Positions 1 to 7,180 of a stretch of DNA of 12,366 nt are shown one piece after another. Position numbers and translations under genes: made by a program. The notes beneath the pieces were generated by a model. The model was not told where the DNA came from. It was given only the letters and a program-made list of their open reading frames with translations, and did not search any database. This stretch comes from Candidatus Martarchaeota archaeon (lineage in GTDB: Archaea; Micrarchaeota; Micrarchaeia; Micrarchaeales; Micrarchaeaceae): the NCBI GenBank assembly GCA_023474155.1, contig JAMCYJ010000041.1, forward strand, positions 1 through 12,366, in the 5' to 3' direction. Numbering within the stretch: the stretch's first letter is position 1; each line of letters starts with the position of its first letter.

Positions 1-1
1 C

Positions 2-1549
2 GTTAGAAAAGGCATAATAGAATACCTTGATGCGGAGGAGGAGGAGAATATATATGTAGCCATTGATGAAGCGGGCATAACCTCGAGGACTACCCATCTT
101 GAGATAGACGCGACGTCCAACCTCGGGCTTACAATGAACGCGACGATCTTCCCGGAATACAACAGTATCGGAAGGCATCCGATCTCTGCGAACTTCATGA
201 AGCAGAGCCAGGGCATTTATGCGACAAACTTCAATAACAGGTACGACGCAAGGGGTTTCGTGCTGTTCTATCCTCAGGTGCCCATAATCAACAGCAGCGT
301 ATTCAGGAGCCTGAATCTGCAGAAACATGCAAATGGCCAGAACTTTGTCGTGGCTCTTACAACATACTATGGATTTAACATGGCAGACGCGGTTGTCATG
401 AACAAGGCCGCGGTCGACAGAGGTCTCGGAAGGAGCGTATTCTTCAGGTCTTATTCCGACGAGGAAAGAAGATATCCCGGAGAGCAGCAAGACCATTTCA
501 AGATTCCCGCGCCTACAACAGAGGGATATTTAGGGGAGCATGCATACTCGAAGCTCGGGGACGACGGGATAATAGAAAAAGAGGTAGAAGTCAATGAAGG
601 AGACGTGCTTATAGGAAAGGTGTCGCCGCCGAGGTTCCTCGAGGAGCAGACAAGCTTTGATCTGAGCCAGGAAAGGAACAGGGACAATTCAGCAGTCGTA
701 AAATCAGGGGAGTCAGGCATAATCGACAATGTAATGCTCAGCGAAACATCCGGCGCAACGAAAATAGTAAAAGTGCGCGTGCGAAACGTGAAGGTCCCTG
801 AAATCGGCGACAAGTTCGCAAGCAGGCACGGCCAGAAAGGGGTAGTATCGCTTATCCTCAACCAGGAGGACATGCCCTTTTCGTCCCAGGGGATAATTCC
901 AGACCTACTGCTCAATCCTCACAGCCTTCCAAGCAGGATGACATTCGGGCACATGCTTGAGATGCTCGGCGCGAAGGCAGCCTCTCTAAAAATGCAGAGA
1001 TTTGACGGAACCCCATTTTCAGGGAATGGGAAGGAGAGGATAGACGAATACGCGAAGATACTTGAAGGCGCGGGATTCGACAAGTTCGGAGACGAAGTCT
1101 TTTATGACGGAAGAACAGGAAAGAAGTTTAAGGCAAAGATATTCCAGGGCGTCGTGTACTACAACAGGCTGTGGCACATGGTAAGCCTGAAAATGCAGGT
1201 AAGAAGCAGAGGTCCGGTGCAGATACTTACCCACCAGCCGACAGAGGGCAAGCCGAGGAAAGGTGGCCTGAAGTTCGGGGAAATGGAAAGGGATGCTCTT
1301 GTAGGATATGGCGCAAGCCTTTTGATAAAGGACAGGATGCTTGAGCAGAGCGACAAGGCAGAGATATGGATATGCAAGGATTGCGGCGACATTGGCTACT
1401 ATGACTACATGAGAAGGATACCTATATGCCAGTCGTGCGGTTCGTCGAGCAGCCTTGAGAAAGTAGAAATAAGCTATGCGTTCAAGCTTCTGCTTGACGA
1501 AATAAAGGCAATGCACATATTCCCGAAAATAAGTATAGCTAAGGAATAG
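2..1549 (+). CDS. rpoB: DNA-directed RNA polymerase subunit B, C-terminal part (5' end cut by window)
   Basis: This is the C-terminal 515 residues of the archaeal second-largest RNA polymerase subunit, which forms one side of the active-site cleft. The frame is open from the left edge (first full codon at 2), so the ATG at 134 is internal. Family landmarks seen in order: GIIEYLDAEEEEN at the edge, then THLEID, the GDKFASRHGQKGV motif (nt about 806-845), QEDMPF...IPDLLLNPH, SRGPVQILTHQPTEGKPRKG, and the clamp zinc ribbon with CxxC pairs at 1373/1382 and 1427/1436. In many archaea B is split into B'' and B'; the window cannot tell whether this is a B' or the end of an intact B. The stop is TAG immediately followed by in-frame TAA, inside a 10-bp tandem repeat. 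rpoA1 follows on the same strand after 230 bp. The family call is very secure. Confidence 0.97.
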   Translation, partial: VRKGIIEYLDAEEEENIYVAIDEAGITSRTTHLEIDATSNLGLTMNATIFPEYNSIGRHPISANFMKQSQGIYATNFNNRYDARGFVLFYPQVPIINSSVFRSLNLQKHANGQNFVVALTTYYGFNMADAVVMNKAAVDRGLGRSVFFRSYSDEERRYPGEQQDHFKIPAPTTEGYLGEHAYSKLGDDGIIEKEVEVNEGDVLIGKVSPPRFLEEQTSFDLSQERNRDNSAVVKSGESGIIDNVMLSETSGATKIVKVRVRNVKVPEIGDKFASRHGQKGVVSLILNQEDMPFSSQGIIPDLLLNPHSLPSRMTFGHMLEMLGAKAASLKMQRFDGTPFSGNGKERIDEYAKILEGAGFDKFGDEVFYDGRTGKKFKAKIFQGVVYYNRLWHMVSLKMQVRSRGPVQILTHQPTEGKPRKGGLKFGEMERDALVGYGASLLIKDRMLEQSDKAEIWICKDCGDIGYYDYMRRIPICQSCGSSSSLEKVEISYAFKLLLDEIKAMHIFPKISIAKE

Positions 1550-1580
1550 TAAGGAATAGTAAGGAATAGTAAGGAATAGA
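1541..1580 (+). repeat. 10-bp tandem repeat, 4 copies, across the rpoB stop codon
   Basis: The unit aaggaatagt occurs at 1541, 1551, 1561 and 1571; the fourth copy differs only in its last base. The first copy contains the last two codons and the stop of rpoB. Because 10 is not a multiple of 3, the TAG in successive units (1547, 1557, 1567) falls in all three frames. Confidence 0.95.
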
Positions 1581-1592
1581 AACCAATCGAAA

Positions 1593-1633
1593 CGCAGGGC
1601 TTTCAGGAAGCACCCTGCGGAAATCCTGAAAGC
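1593..1633 (+). other. Interleaved inverted repeats (pseudoknot topology or two alternative hairpins)
   Basis: Two perfect inverted repeats overlap in A-B-A'-B' order. A is cgcaggg (1593-1599) with A' ccctgcg (1613-1619). B is gctttcagga (1599-1608) with B' tcctgaaagc (1624-1633). In RNA this is either an H-type pseudoknot or two mutually exclusive hairpins (7 bp with a 13-nt loop, or 10 bp with a 15-nt loop). It starts 44 nt after the rpoB stop and lies upstream of the rpoA1 promoter, so it would be in the 3' end of an rpoB transcript. Function is unknown. Confidence 0.75.
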
Positions 1634-1665
1634 AAAAGCGCATAAAAAATATATATAAATATATA

Positions 1666-1720
1666 TGGAATAAATCTGGAATAAACATGGAATAAATCCG
1701 AAGTAAATCCGGAATAAATA
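1666..1720 (+). repeat. 11-bp tandem repeat, 5 copies, upstream of rpoA1
   Basis: Five consecutive 11-bp units with consensus tggaataaatc begin at 1666, 1677, 1688, 1699 and 1710; the fourth and fifth carry one to three changes each. The array is bracketed by near-identical AT-rich segments (aaatatatatggaa at 1657 and aaatatatatgaaa at 1716). It ends 25 bp before the likely rpoA1 TATA box. Confidence 0.9.
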
Positions 1721-1744
1721 TATATGAAATATATATTCCAAAGC

Positions 1745-1753
1745 ATATAAAAA
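1745..1753 (+). promoter_or_regulatory. Probable TATA box (box A) for rpoA1
   Basis: The sequence atataaaaa lies 27-35 nt before the rpoA1 ATG at 1780. That position suits a leaderless or very short-leader archaeal transcript. No Shine-Dalgarno sequence precedes the ATG. A second AT-rich match at 1764-1771 is too close to the start. Confidence 0.55.
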
Positions 1754-1779
1754 CGAAAAGATGTTTAAAAAGTGAAAAA

Positions 1780-4296
1780 ATGCAGGCTGAAAATATAAAT
1801 TATATAAGGTTCACTATAGTCTCCCCTGAATACGTTAGGAAGCTTAGCGTTGCAAAGATCATCGTGCCGGATACTTATAACGACGAAGGATATCCTATCG
1901 ACGGTGGCCTCGTAGACCAGAAGCTCGGCGTCATCGACCCAGGGCTCAAATGCAAGACCTGCGGGGGAAGGTCAAAGACCTGCCCAGGCCATTTCGGCCA
2001 TATTGAGCTTGTAAGGCCTGCCATCCATCCTGAATTCGCAAAGACTATATACATGCTGCTGCAGTCCACATGCGAAAGCTGTAAAAGAATTCTGCTTAAC
2101 GACAATGAAATAACCTCGTTGTCTGAAAAAATACGCAATTTCATTTCGAACGAGGAGGACTATGAGTATGAGGACATCCTTGAGTCGAGAATGATTTCCA
2201 AGAAAACAAAAAATATAAAACTCTGCCCGCATTGCAACACAAAGCAGAGGAAAATAAAACTTGAAAGGCCGACGTTCTTCAGCATCGACGGCATACAGCT
2301 AAAGTCTGACGAAATAAGGGACTGGCTTTCGAAGATCCCTGACAGCGACCTTAAACTTCTTTCGATAGATCCCGCAACGACAAGGCCTGAAAATTTCGTG
2401 CTTATAAACCTTCTCATACCGCCTGTCAATGTCAGACCGTCAATCACGCTCGAAAGCGGGGAAAGGAGCGAGGACGATTTGACGCACAAGCTTGTAGATA
2501 TAATAAGGATAAACCAGAGGCTCGAGCAGGACATAGACGCGGGCGCGCCGCAGATTATAATCGACGATCTTTGGGAGCTTCTGCAGTACCAGGTCACGAC
2601 ATATTTCAACAACGAGACAATAGGAGTCCCGGTCGCAAGGCACAGGAGCACAAGGCCCCTCAAGACGCTTGCGCAAAGACTCAAAGGAAAGGAGGGAAGG
2701 TTAAGGTACAATCTTTCTGGAAAGCGCGTAAACTTTTCCGCGAGGACTGTAATCTCATGCGATTCGACGCTGTCAATTAATCAAATAGGGATACCCCAAA
2801 AAATAGCAGAGAGCCTTACAGTGCCTGTATACGCGACCCAGTGGAACATTGATTACGCTAGGAAATTCATAAAAAGCGCGCAGTATCCGACAGCGCTCAA
2901 CCATATCTCAAAGCAGGGGTTAAGAAAAAGGATAACAGATACGAACAGGGAGGATATACTTAGCATACTTGCGCCAGGGGACATAATAGAAAGGCAGCTT
3001 ATCGACGGGGACATTGTCCTGTTCAACAGGCAGCCCACTCTTCACAGGGTTTCCATAATGGCCCATGAAGTGAAGGTTTTCCCAGGCAGGACATTTAGGC
3101 TTAATTCGGCCGCCACAACACCGTACAATGCAGACTTTGACGGGGATGAAATGAACGTGCATGTCCCCCAATCCCTCGAGGCGCAGGCGGAGGCGAGATA
3201 TCTCATGCAGCCAAAGGACATGATTCTTTCCGCAAGAAACGGAGAGCCCATAATGTATCTAAAGGAGGACGAGCTTGTCGGCATATACCTGTTGACCCAG
3301 GACACAGTAGAGTTCTCAAAGCAGGAGGCGTCGAAAATACTTTCAAGCATCGGGATATACGAGTTTCCTGAGCCGAACAAGAAAACAGGCAAATTCTCAG
3401 GAAAGGCTTTGTTTTCTATGATACTCCCGAGGACTATGAATTTCGAGTACAAAAGCAAAAATGACGAGATAGTGATAAAGAACGGGAAGATCACAAGCAG
3501 CGGAGTAATAGGAGAGAAAATAGTGAACGAACAGCTTATAACCAGCGTATTCTCGCAATTCGGATCGCAGGAAGCTATGGACTTCATTACAAATGCCTCA
3601 AAGATATCCCTCATAACAGCATACCAGTTCGGAATAAGCGTAGGCATAAGCGATTATTACATCAATGGCATAATGGAAGAGAAGGACAAGATCATGCATG
3701 AAACAGAGAAAAAGGCACACGACCTTCTTGAAAATTACAAGTCGGGCAACCTCGAGCCTCTGCCAGGATACACTATGAAGGAATCCTACAACTCGACAAA
3801 CATTATGGAGCTTACAATGGTAAGAAACATCGCGGCAAACTCTATGAAAAAGTATCTCACCCCTGAAAACGACGCATACCTCATGGTGCTCGCAAAGGCA
3901 AGGGGAAACATATTCAATTTCGTGCAGACTAGCATGTTCCTCGGGCAGCAGGCGGTAAGGGGCAAGGCGCCATCCAGGGGCTACAAAAAGAGGATACTCC
4001 CTTATTTCAGGAAATCCGACGAGAACATAACCTCGAAGGGCTTTGTGAAATCCAGCTACAGCGACGGATTGAAGCTTGTCGAGTACTACATGCACGCAAT
4101 GGGCGCAAGGGACTCCGCTATGAACAAGTCCCTAGTCACGGCTGTAAGCGGATACATGCAGAGGAGGCTTGTGAACGCGCTGCAGGATATATATGTGGAC
4201 CAGGACCTTTCGGTCAAGGACGCAAGCGGCTCTCTTATACAGACCCAGTACGGGGGAGACTCGTTAGACCCGATGTACGAGAAGCTGCAGGAATAA
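1780..4296 (+). CDS. rpoA1: DNA-directed RNA polymerase subunit A' (RpoA1)
   Basis: This is the N-terminal two thirds of the largest subunit and carries the catalytic centre. The 838 residues begin with the family N-terminus (INYIRFTIVSPEYVRKLS). A first zinc site has C58, C61, C68 and H71 (CKTCGGRSKTCPGHFGH) and a second has C98, C101, C149 and C152. SGKRVNFSARTVIS follows, then the metal-binding NADFDGDEMNVH with D452, D454 and D456. The bridge-helix region is at 768-800. The protein stops at the usual archaeal A'/A'' split point. The oddity is the bridge helix: the nearly universal DTAV(K/R)TA is replaced by NKSLVTA (N782-A788), while the flanking HAMGxR and SGYMQRRL are intact. A TATA box before the ATG suggests the gene has its own promoter. 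rpoA2 follows after a 118-bp structured gap. Confidence 0.98.
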   Translation: MQAENINYIRFTIVSPEYVRKLSVAKIIVPDTYNDEGYPIDGGLVDQKLGVIDPGLKCKTCGGRSKTCPGHFGHIELVRPAIHPEFAKTIYMLLQSTCESCKRILLNDNEITSLSEKIRNFISNEEDYEYEDILESRMISKKTKNIKLCPHCNTKQRKIKLERPTFFSIDGIQLKSDEIRDWLSKIPDSDLKLLSIDPATTRPENFVLINLLIPPVNVRPSITLESGERSEDDLTHKLVDIIRINQRLEQDIDAGAPQIIIDDLWELLQYQVTTYFNNETIGVPVARHRSTRPLKTLAQRLKGKEGRLRYNLSGKRVNFSARTVISCDSTLSINQIGIPQKIAESLTVPVYATQWNIDYARKFIKSAQYPTALNHISKQGLRKRITDTNREDILSILAPGDIIERQLIDGDIVLFNRQPTLHRVSIMAHEVKVFPGRTFRLNSAATTPYNADFDGDEMNVHVPQSLEAQAEARYLMQPKDMILSARNGEPIMYLKEDELVGIYLLTQDTVEFSKQEASKILSSIGIYEFPEPNKKTGKFSGKALFSMILPRTMNFEYKSKNDEIVIKNGKITSSGVIGEKIVNEQLITSVFSQFGSQEAMDFITNASKISLITAYQFGISVGISDYYINGIMEEKDKIMHETEKKAHDLLENYKSGNLEPLPGYTMKESYNSTNIMELTMVRNIAANSMKKYLTPENDAYLMVLAKARGNIFNFVQTSMFLGQQAVRGKAPSRGYKKRILPYFRKSDENITSKGFVKSSYSDGLKLVEYYMHAMGARDSAMNKSLVTAVSGYMQRRLVNALQDIYVDQDLSVKDASGSLIQTQYGGDSLDPMYEKLQE

Positions 4297-4316
4297 AACT
4301 TCTCGGAAAGAAGTTT
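4296..4316 (+). other. Hairpin directly after the rpoA1 stop
   Basis: Perfect 8-bp arms aaacttct (4296-4303) and agaagttt (4309-4316) enclose a 5-nt loop. The stem begins at the last base of the stop codon. There is no oligo-T run after it, so a classical terminator is not indicated; RNA processing or 3'-end stability is possible. Confidence 0.6.
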
Positions 4317-4350
4317 AGCAGCAAAGCCGCAAAATGTTCAATCAAGAAAG

Positions 4351-4369
4351 AAACTTTTAGGAAAAGTTT
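4351..4369 (+). other. Second hairpin in the rpoA1-rpoA2 gap
   Basis: Perfect 8-bp arms aaactttt (4351-4358) and aaaagttt (4362-4369) enclose a 3-nt loop. The arms share the aaactt/aagttt core with the hairpin at 4296-4316, so the two could also pair with each other. It ends 13 bp before the rpoA2 TATA box. Confidence 0.6.
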
Positions 4370-4382
4370 AATCAAAAAAAGA

Positions 4383-4390
4383 TTTAAAAA
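4383..4390 (+). promoter_or_regulatory. Probable TATA box for rpoA2
   Basis: The sequence tttaaaaa lies 25-32 nt upstream of the ATG at 4415, the expected distance for a leaderless archaeal gene. It favours ATG 4415 over the in-frame GTG at 4406, which would be only 16 nt from the box. Confidence 0.6.
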
Positions 4391-4414
4391 ATTTGAAAAT
4401 GTATCGTGGTAACA

Positions 4415-5539
4415 ATGTCTGAAAAATCAAGCAATGGTAAATTCAATGTACAGCCTGGCGAGGCAGTCGGAGTTATCGGAGCGCAGTCTATAGGCGAACC
4501 AGGAACCCAATTTGTGCTTAGGGTATTCCACTCGGCAGGAGTGCTTTCTTCTGTTTCGACAAAAGGCCTTCCAAGGCTCATAGAGCTCATAGATGCAAGG
4601 AAAAAGCCGAAGACGCCTTCGATGACCATATATTTGGACAAGTCTGTCTCAAAGTCCCTTGACGAGACAAAACAGATACTTAAGAAAATAGAGAAGGTCA
4701 GGGTCTCGGATGTGGTTTCGACCTTCAGCGAGGACCTTGAGGCGAAGGAGCTTGTGCTCAGCCTTGACAAGGAGAAGATGCAGCTCTACCAGGTGACTGA
4801 AAAGGCAATATTCAATAAGCTCGCGAAATTTCAGAATATTCTTGTTTCAGAGCTTGCTGACATGAGGATTAAGATAAAGCTCAAAAAGCTCAAGGTGCAG
4901 AAAAGCGCTTCAGGCAGAAAAAAAACCAAGGATGGCGAGAATGAGGAGCAGAAGAAAATGAGCATAAAAGCCACAAGGGTGGCGTTCGTCGACCTGCTCA
5001 ATTCAATAATATTCGGCGTTCCGAACATAAACAAGGCAGTGATAAAGGAAAGCGAAAGCGGCGAGCTGTATATCGCGACAAGCGGAAGCAATCTTGCAGA
5101 AGTGATAAATATAGAAGGCGTCGACAAGGAAAAGTGCTACACGAACGATCCGTTCGAGGCGCTTGCGGTCTACGGCATAGAAGCCGCAAGAAACACTATT
5201 GCGAATGAGATAAAATCAGTGCTGGACGACGAAAACATAACGGTTAGTTTCAGGCACATAGGCCTGCTGGTTGACACGATGACTTTTTACGGCGTAATAA
5301 AGAGCGTCGGGAGAAAAGGCATCGCAGGCAAAAAAGAGTCCGTGCTCGCAAGGGCGGCATACGAGGAAACAGTAAAACATTTCACGAATGCGGCGGTGTT
5401 CGGCGAAAAGGACATGCTGAAGGGGGTGGCTGAAAACATCCTAATAGGAAAACAGGTGCAGGTAGGCACAGGAAGGATAAAGCTTATGATAAAGAACAGC
5501 GATCTCAAGAAGCTGAAGTCAAAAGAGGATAAAGCGTAA
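4415..5539 (+). CDS. rpoA2: DNA-directed RNA polymerase subunit A'' (RpoA2)
   Basis: This is the C-terminal third of the largest subunit, containing the trigger loop and parts of the clamp and jaw. The 374 residues include PGEAVGVIGAQSIGEPGTQ (14-32), the trigger-loop region (31-55), GLPRLIELIDARKKPKTP, a lysine-rich stretch at about 152-185, then the conserved C-terminal blocks GSNLAEV, YTNDPFEALAVYGIEAARN, RHIGLLVDTMT and SVLARAAYEETVKH. Residues matching the Pol II trigger-loop contacts Q1078, L1081 and H1085 are kept (Q32, L35, H39). Neighbouring positions that usually read M-T and T in archaea are F33, V34 and V37. The first conserved block also has GAQS where AAQS is usual. The start was chosen from the TATA spacing; GTG at 4406 would add three residues. 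The gene is convergent with cca. Confidence 0.97.
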   Translation: MSEKSSNGKFNVQPGEAVGVIGAQSIGEPGTQFVLRVFHSAGVLSSVSTKGLPRLIELIDARKKPKTPSMTIYLDKSVSKSLDETKQILKKIEKVRVSDVVSTFSEDLEAKELVLSLDKEKMQLYQVTEKAIFNKLAKFQNILVSELADMRIKIKLKKLKVQKSASGRKKTKDGENEEQKKMSIKATRVAFVDLLNSIIFGVPNINKAVIKESESGELYIATSGSNLAEVINIEGVDKEKCYTNDPFEALAVYGIEAARNTIANEIKSVLDDENITVSFRHIGLLVDTMTFYGVIKSVGRKGIAGKKESVLARAAYEETVKHFTNAAVFGEKDMLKGVAENILIGKQVQVGTGRIKLMIKNSDLKKLKSKEDKA

Positions 5540-5540
5540 T

Positions 5541-5578
5541 GCTTCCGAATGCCAGGCTACGGGCATGCGCAATGAAGC
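5541..5578 (+). terminator. Possible hairpin between convergent rpoA2 and cca
   Basis: Nested short inverted repeats, gcttc/gaagc (5541-5545, 5574-5578) and atgcc/ggcat (5549-5553, 5562-5566), occupy the 66-bp gap between the two stop codons. The stem is imperfect and no T-run follows within the gap. It is a weak candidate for a shared 3'-end structure. Confidence 0.25.
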
Positions 5579-5605
5579 CAGTTGAGTTGCATGGCGATAT
5601 GGCTA

Positions 5606-6988
5606 TTATTGCCAAAGCAGCCGTGTTCTTACGGCCTGGTTTAACATTTTTGCATACTGTTCAGGGATCCTGTTTTTGTAAAAATATATTTTTTCCTTTT
5701 TTATGTAAGACGGAAATTCGATTATTTTTTTGCCTGCAATCGCCATTAACAGATCTTCCGGCAGCGCATGCGCCTGCCTCTGCATCGAATATATTCTATC
5801 GTTTTCGATGAACGTGAATGGCTTTTTGTGCTTTTTCATAAACGCATCTACTGAGTCTGCCATGGCGATGTGGGGTCCTGCCGCTTTCTTCGAATTGCAT
5901 CTCACAGGATTTATAAAAAAGGAAATAATGCCTAATCTATCTGAAATATTCTGGAATGAAAGCTCTGGAGCGAAATTGCCCTGCCTCAGAATATCCTCTA
6001 TCCTCCCCCTCGTCTTTTTGATCTGCTGCCATATTATATCCTCCGCGATGTCAGGTATTTTGAACACAAGCGCATAGACATCAAGCCCGAGTTCATCCCC
6101 AAGCTTTTTTATCTGCGCCTTCGAATTCACATCAGAAAACTTTGGCCCGTAGAATGCGTCTATGCTAGGCCCGGCGAGAAATTTTCTCGCTTTCAGCATT
6201 AAAAGAGACAGGGATTCGCTTGAAACGTTTGCCGCCACATTTCTGTTTTCGTCAACAGGGTCTATCACAATGAACTCCTTTGCGAATTTTTTAACAAAGT
6301 CCGCCTGCATTCCCTGGATTCGGCTGTTGTTTTTTATGTCGATCACTGCCGGCAGCTTTAAACTGCCCATTGCGTTCAAAAGCTTTGCAAAGGAGCCGAA
6401 ATGAAAGACAAGAAGCTCGCAAAGGTATCCTGAAAATCCCTCAATTCTTGCTTCCGCCCCGTATATGCCGTTCGCCGCCAAAAAGGTTTTCAGGAGCCTG
6501 ACATCGTCCCTGAGCTTTTCATTGAAGTTCGAGTTGATAAATTGGTTATGCAGTTGCGTCCTGTCGACTGCGCTAATTCTTTCAGATGCATCTTTTATCT
6601 TGAATGAGGGAACAAGGTCTATTGTTATCCCCCTGTCATTCATGTTAAGCATAAGATACGGATGTTCTGCATATTTCATAGTATATGTTTCATTTTTATG
6701 TTTGGCGATTGTTTTTTTTGCTATCTCTATGCCCTTTTTTTCCATCTCCTCCTCGCTAATATTGTTTTTAAACAGCAGAAATATGTCGATGTCATAGTTT
6801 CCTCGTACGTTTGTCCCCCGTGCGACAGATCCTGTAAGCATTATCTCAACATTATTGCCGGCAACCTTTTTTAGGCGGGACATCATCTCGTTTACAGTGC
6901 TGTTTATGGTTTTTATTTCGCCGTCTCCAGGTTTTACATTCTTTAAAACTCTGTCAAATATTCTTTCTATTTTATTTATCCTGGTCAT
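5606..6988 (-). CDS. cca: CCA-adding enzyme (archaeal class I tRNA nucleotidyltransferase)
   Basis: This enzyme adds or repairs the 3'-terminal CCA of tRNAs from CTP and ATP without a nucleic-acid template. The 460-residue protein carries the nucleotidyltransferase signature GSVARGT (53-59) followed by the metal-binding pair D66 and D68 (NYDIDIFLLF), with a third acidic residue at D124 (ITIDLVPSFKI). Other archaeal CCA blocks are present: KYAEHPY (105-111), AVDRTQLHNQFI, EGFSGYLCELLV and VIDPVDENRNVAANVS. The length is close to that of the Archaeoglobus enzyme, slightly longer. The catalytic residues are complete, so it should be active. A TATA-like box lies about 20-28 nt upstream of the ATG. 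It is convergent with rpoA2 and divergent from the methyltransferase. Nothing suggests a shared operon. Confidence 0.96.
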   Translation of the reverse strand: MTRINKIERIFDRVLKNVKPGDGEIKTINSTVNEMMSRLKKVAGNNVEIMLTGSVARGTNVRGNYDIDIFLLFKNNISEEEMEKKGIEIAKKTIAKHKNETYTMKYAEHPYLMLNMNDRGITIDLVPSFKIKDASERISAVDRTQLHNQFINSNFNEKLRDDVRLLKTFLAANGIYGAEARIEGFSGYLCELLVFHFGSFAKLLNAMGSLKLPAVIDIKNNSRIQGMQADFVKKFAKEFIVIDPVDENRNVAANVSSESLSLLMLKARKFLAGPSIDAFYGPKFSDVNSKAQIKKLGDELGLDVYALVFKIPDIAEDIIWQQIKKTRGRIEDILRQGNFAPELSFQNISDRLGIISFFINPVRCNSKKAAGPHIAMADSVDAFMKKHKKPFTFIENDRIYSMQRQAHALPEDLLMAIAGKKIIEFPSYIKKEKIYFYKNRIPEQYAKMLNQAVRTRLLWQ

Positions 6989-7007
6989 GCCTGTTTTTTT
7001 TGTTTTT

Positions 7008-7016
7008 TTATTTAAT
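7008..7016 (-). promoter_or_regulatory. Probable TATA box for cca
   Basis: Read on the minus strand, attaaataa lies 20-28 nt before the cca ATG at 6988, fitting a leaderless transcript. A second copy of the same motif is at 7021-7032, so the exact box is uncertain. A T-rich run (6993-7009) lies between box and start on the plus strand. Confidence 0.45.
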
Positions 7017-7120
7017 ACGTGTTTTATTTAATCACCGTTATCTTCGCGTTATTTTTGCGTGCAATCCACATCAAAATGCGTATAATAATATATCATAAAG
7101 GTTTTATTTATTATTATCCA

Positions 7121-7170
7121 TAAATAGCATAAATAACAATAAATAACAATAAATAACAATAAATAACCCA
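7121..7170 (+). repeat. 10-bp tandem repeat, about 5 copies, in front of the methyltransferase gene
   Basis: Three perfect copies of aaataacaat (7131-7160) are flanked by one diverged unit on each side (taaatagcat at 7121 and aaataaccca at 7161). The array ends 10 bp before the ATG at 7181. It therefore lies in the leader, or in the DNA where a TATA box would be expected. Confidence 0.92.
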
Positions 7171-7180
7171 TAAGGATAAT

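Noticed and set aside
1541..1720. CRISPR-like repeat array
   Set aside because: Units are only 10-11 bp and directly abutting, without unique spacers; these are simple tandem repeats.
1019..1741. A 240-codon minus-strand open frame opposite the end of rpoB
   Set aside because: It lies antisense to highly conserved rpoB coding sequence and to the repeat-rich spacer; the translation is full of Tyr/Phe runs and has no domain. It is a shadow frame.
2160..4095. Several long minus-strand frames opposite rpoA1
   Set aside because: They mirror the codon pattern of rpoA1, have no start signals and overlap its catalytic motifs.
5688..5703. T-rich runs on the plus strand as an rpoA2 terminator
   Set aside because: They lie about 150 nt past the rpoA2 stop inside cca coding sequence, where Lys/Ile codons of cca explain the T-richness on the other strand.
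5539..5811. A 90-codon plus-strand frame starting in the rpoA2 stop
   Set aside because: Most of it is antisense to the conserved cca gene; the protein has no recognisable motif.
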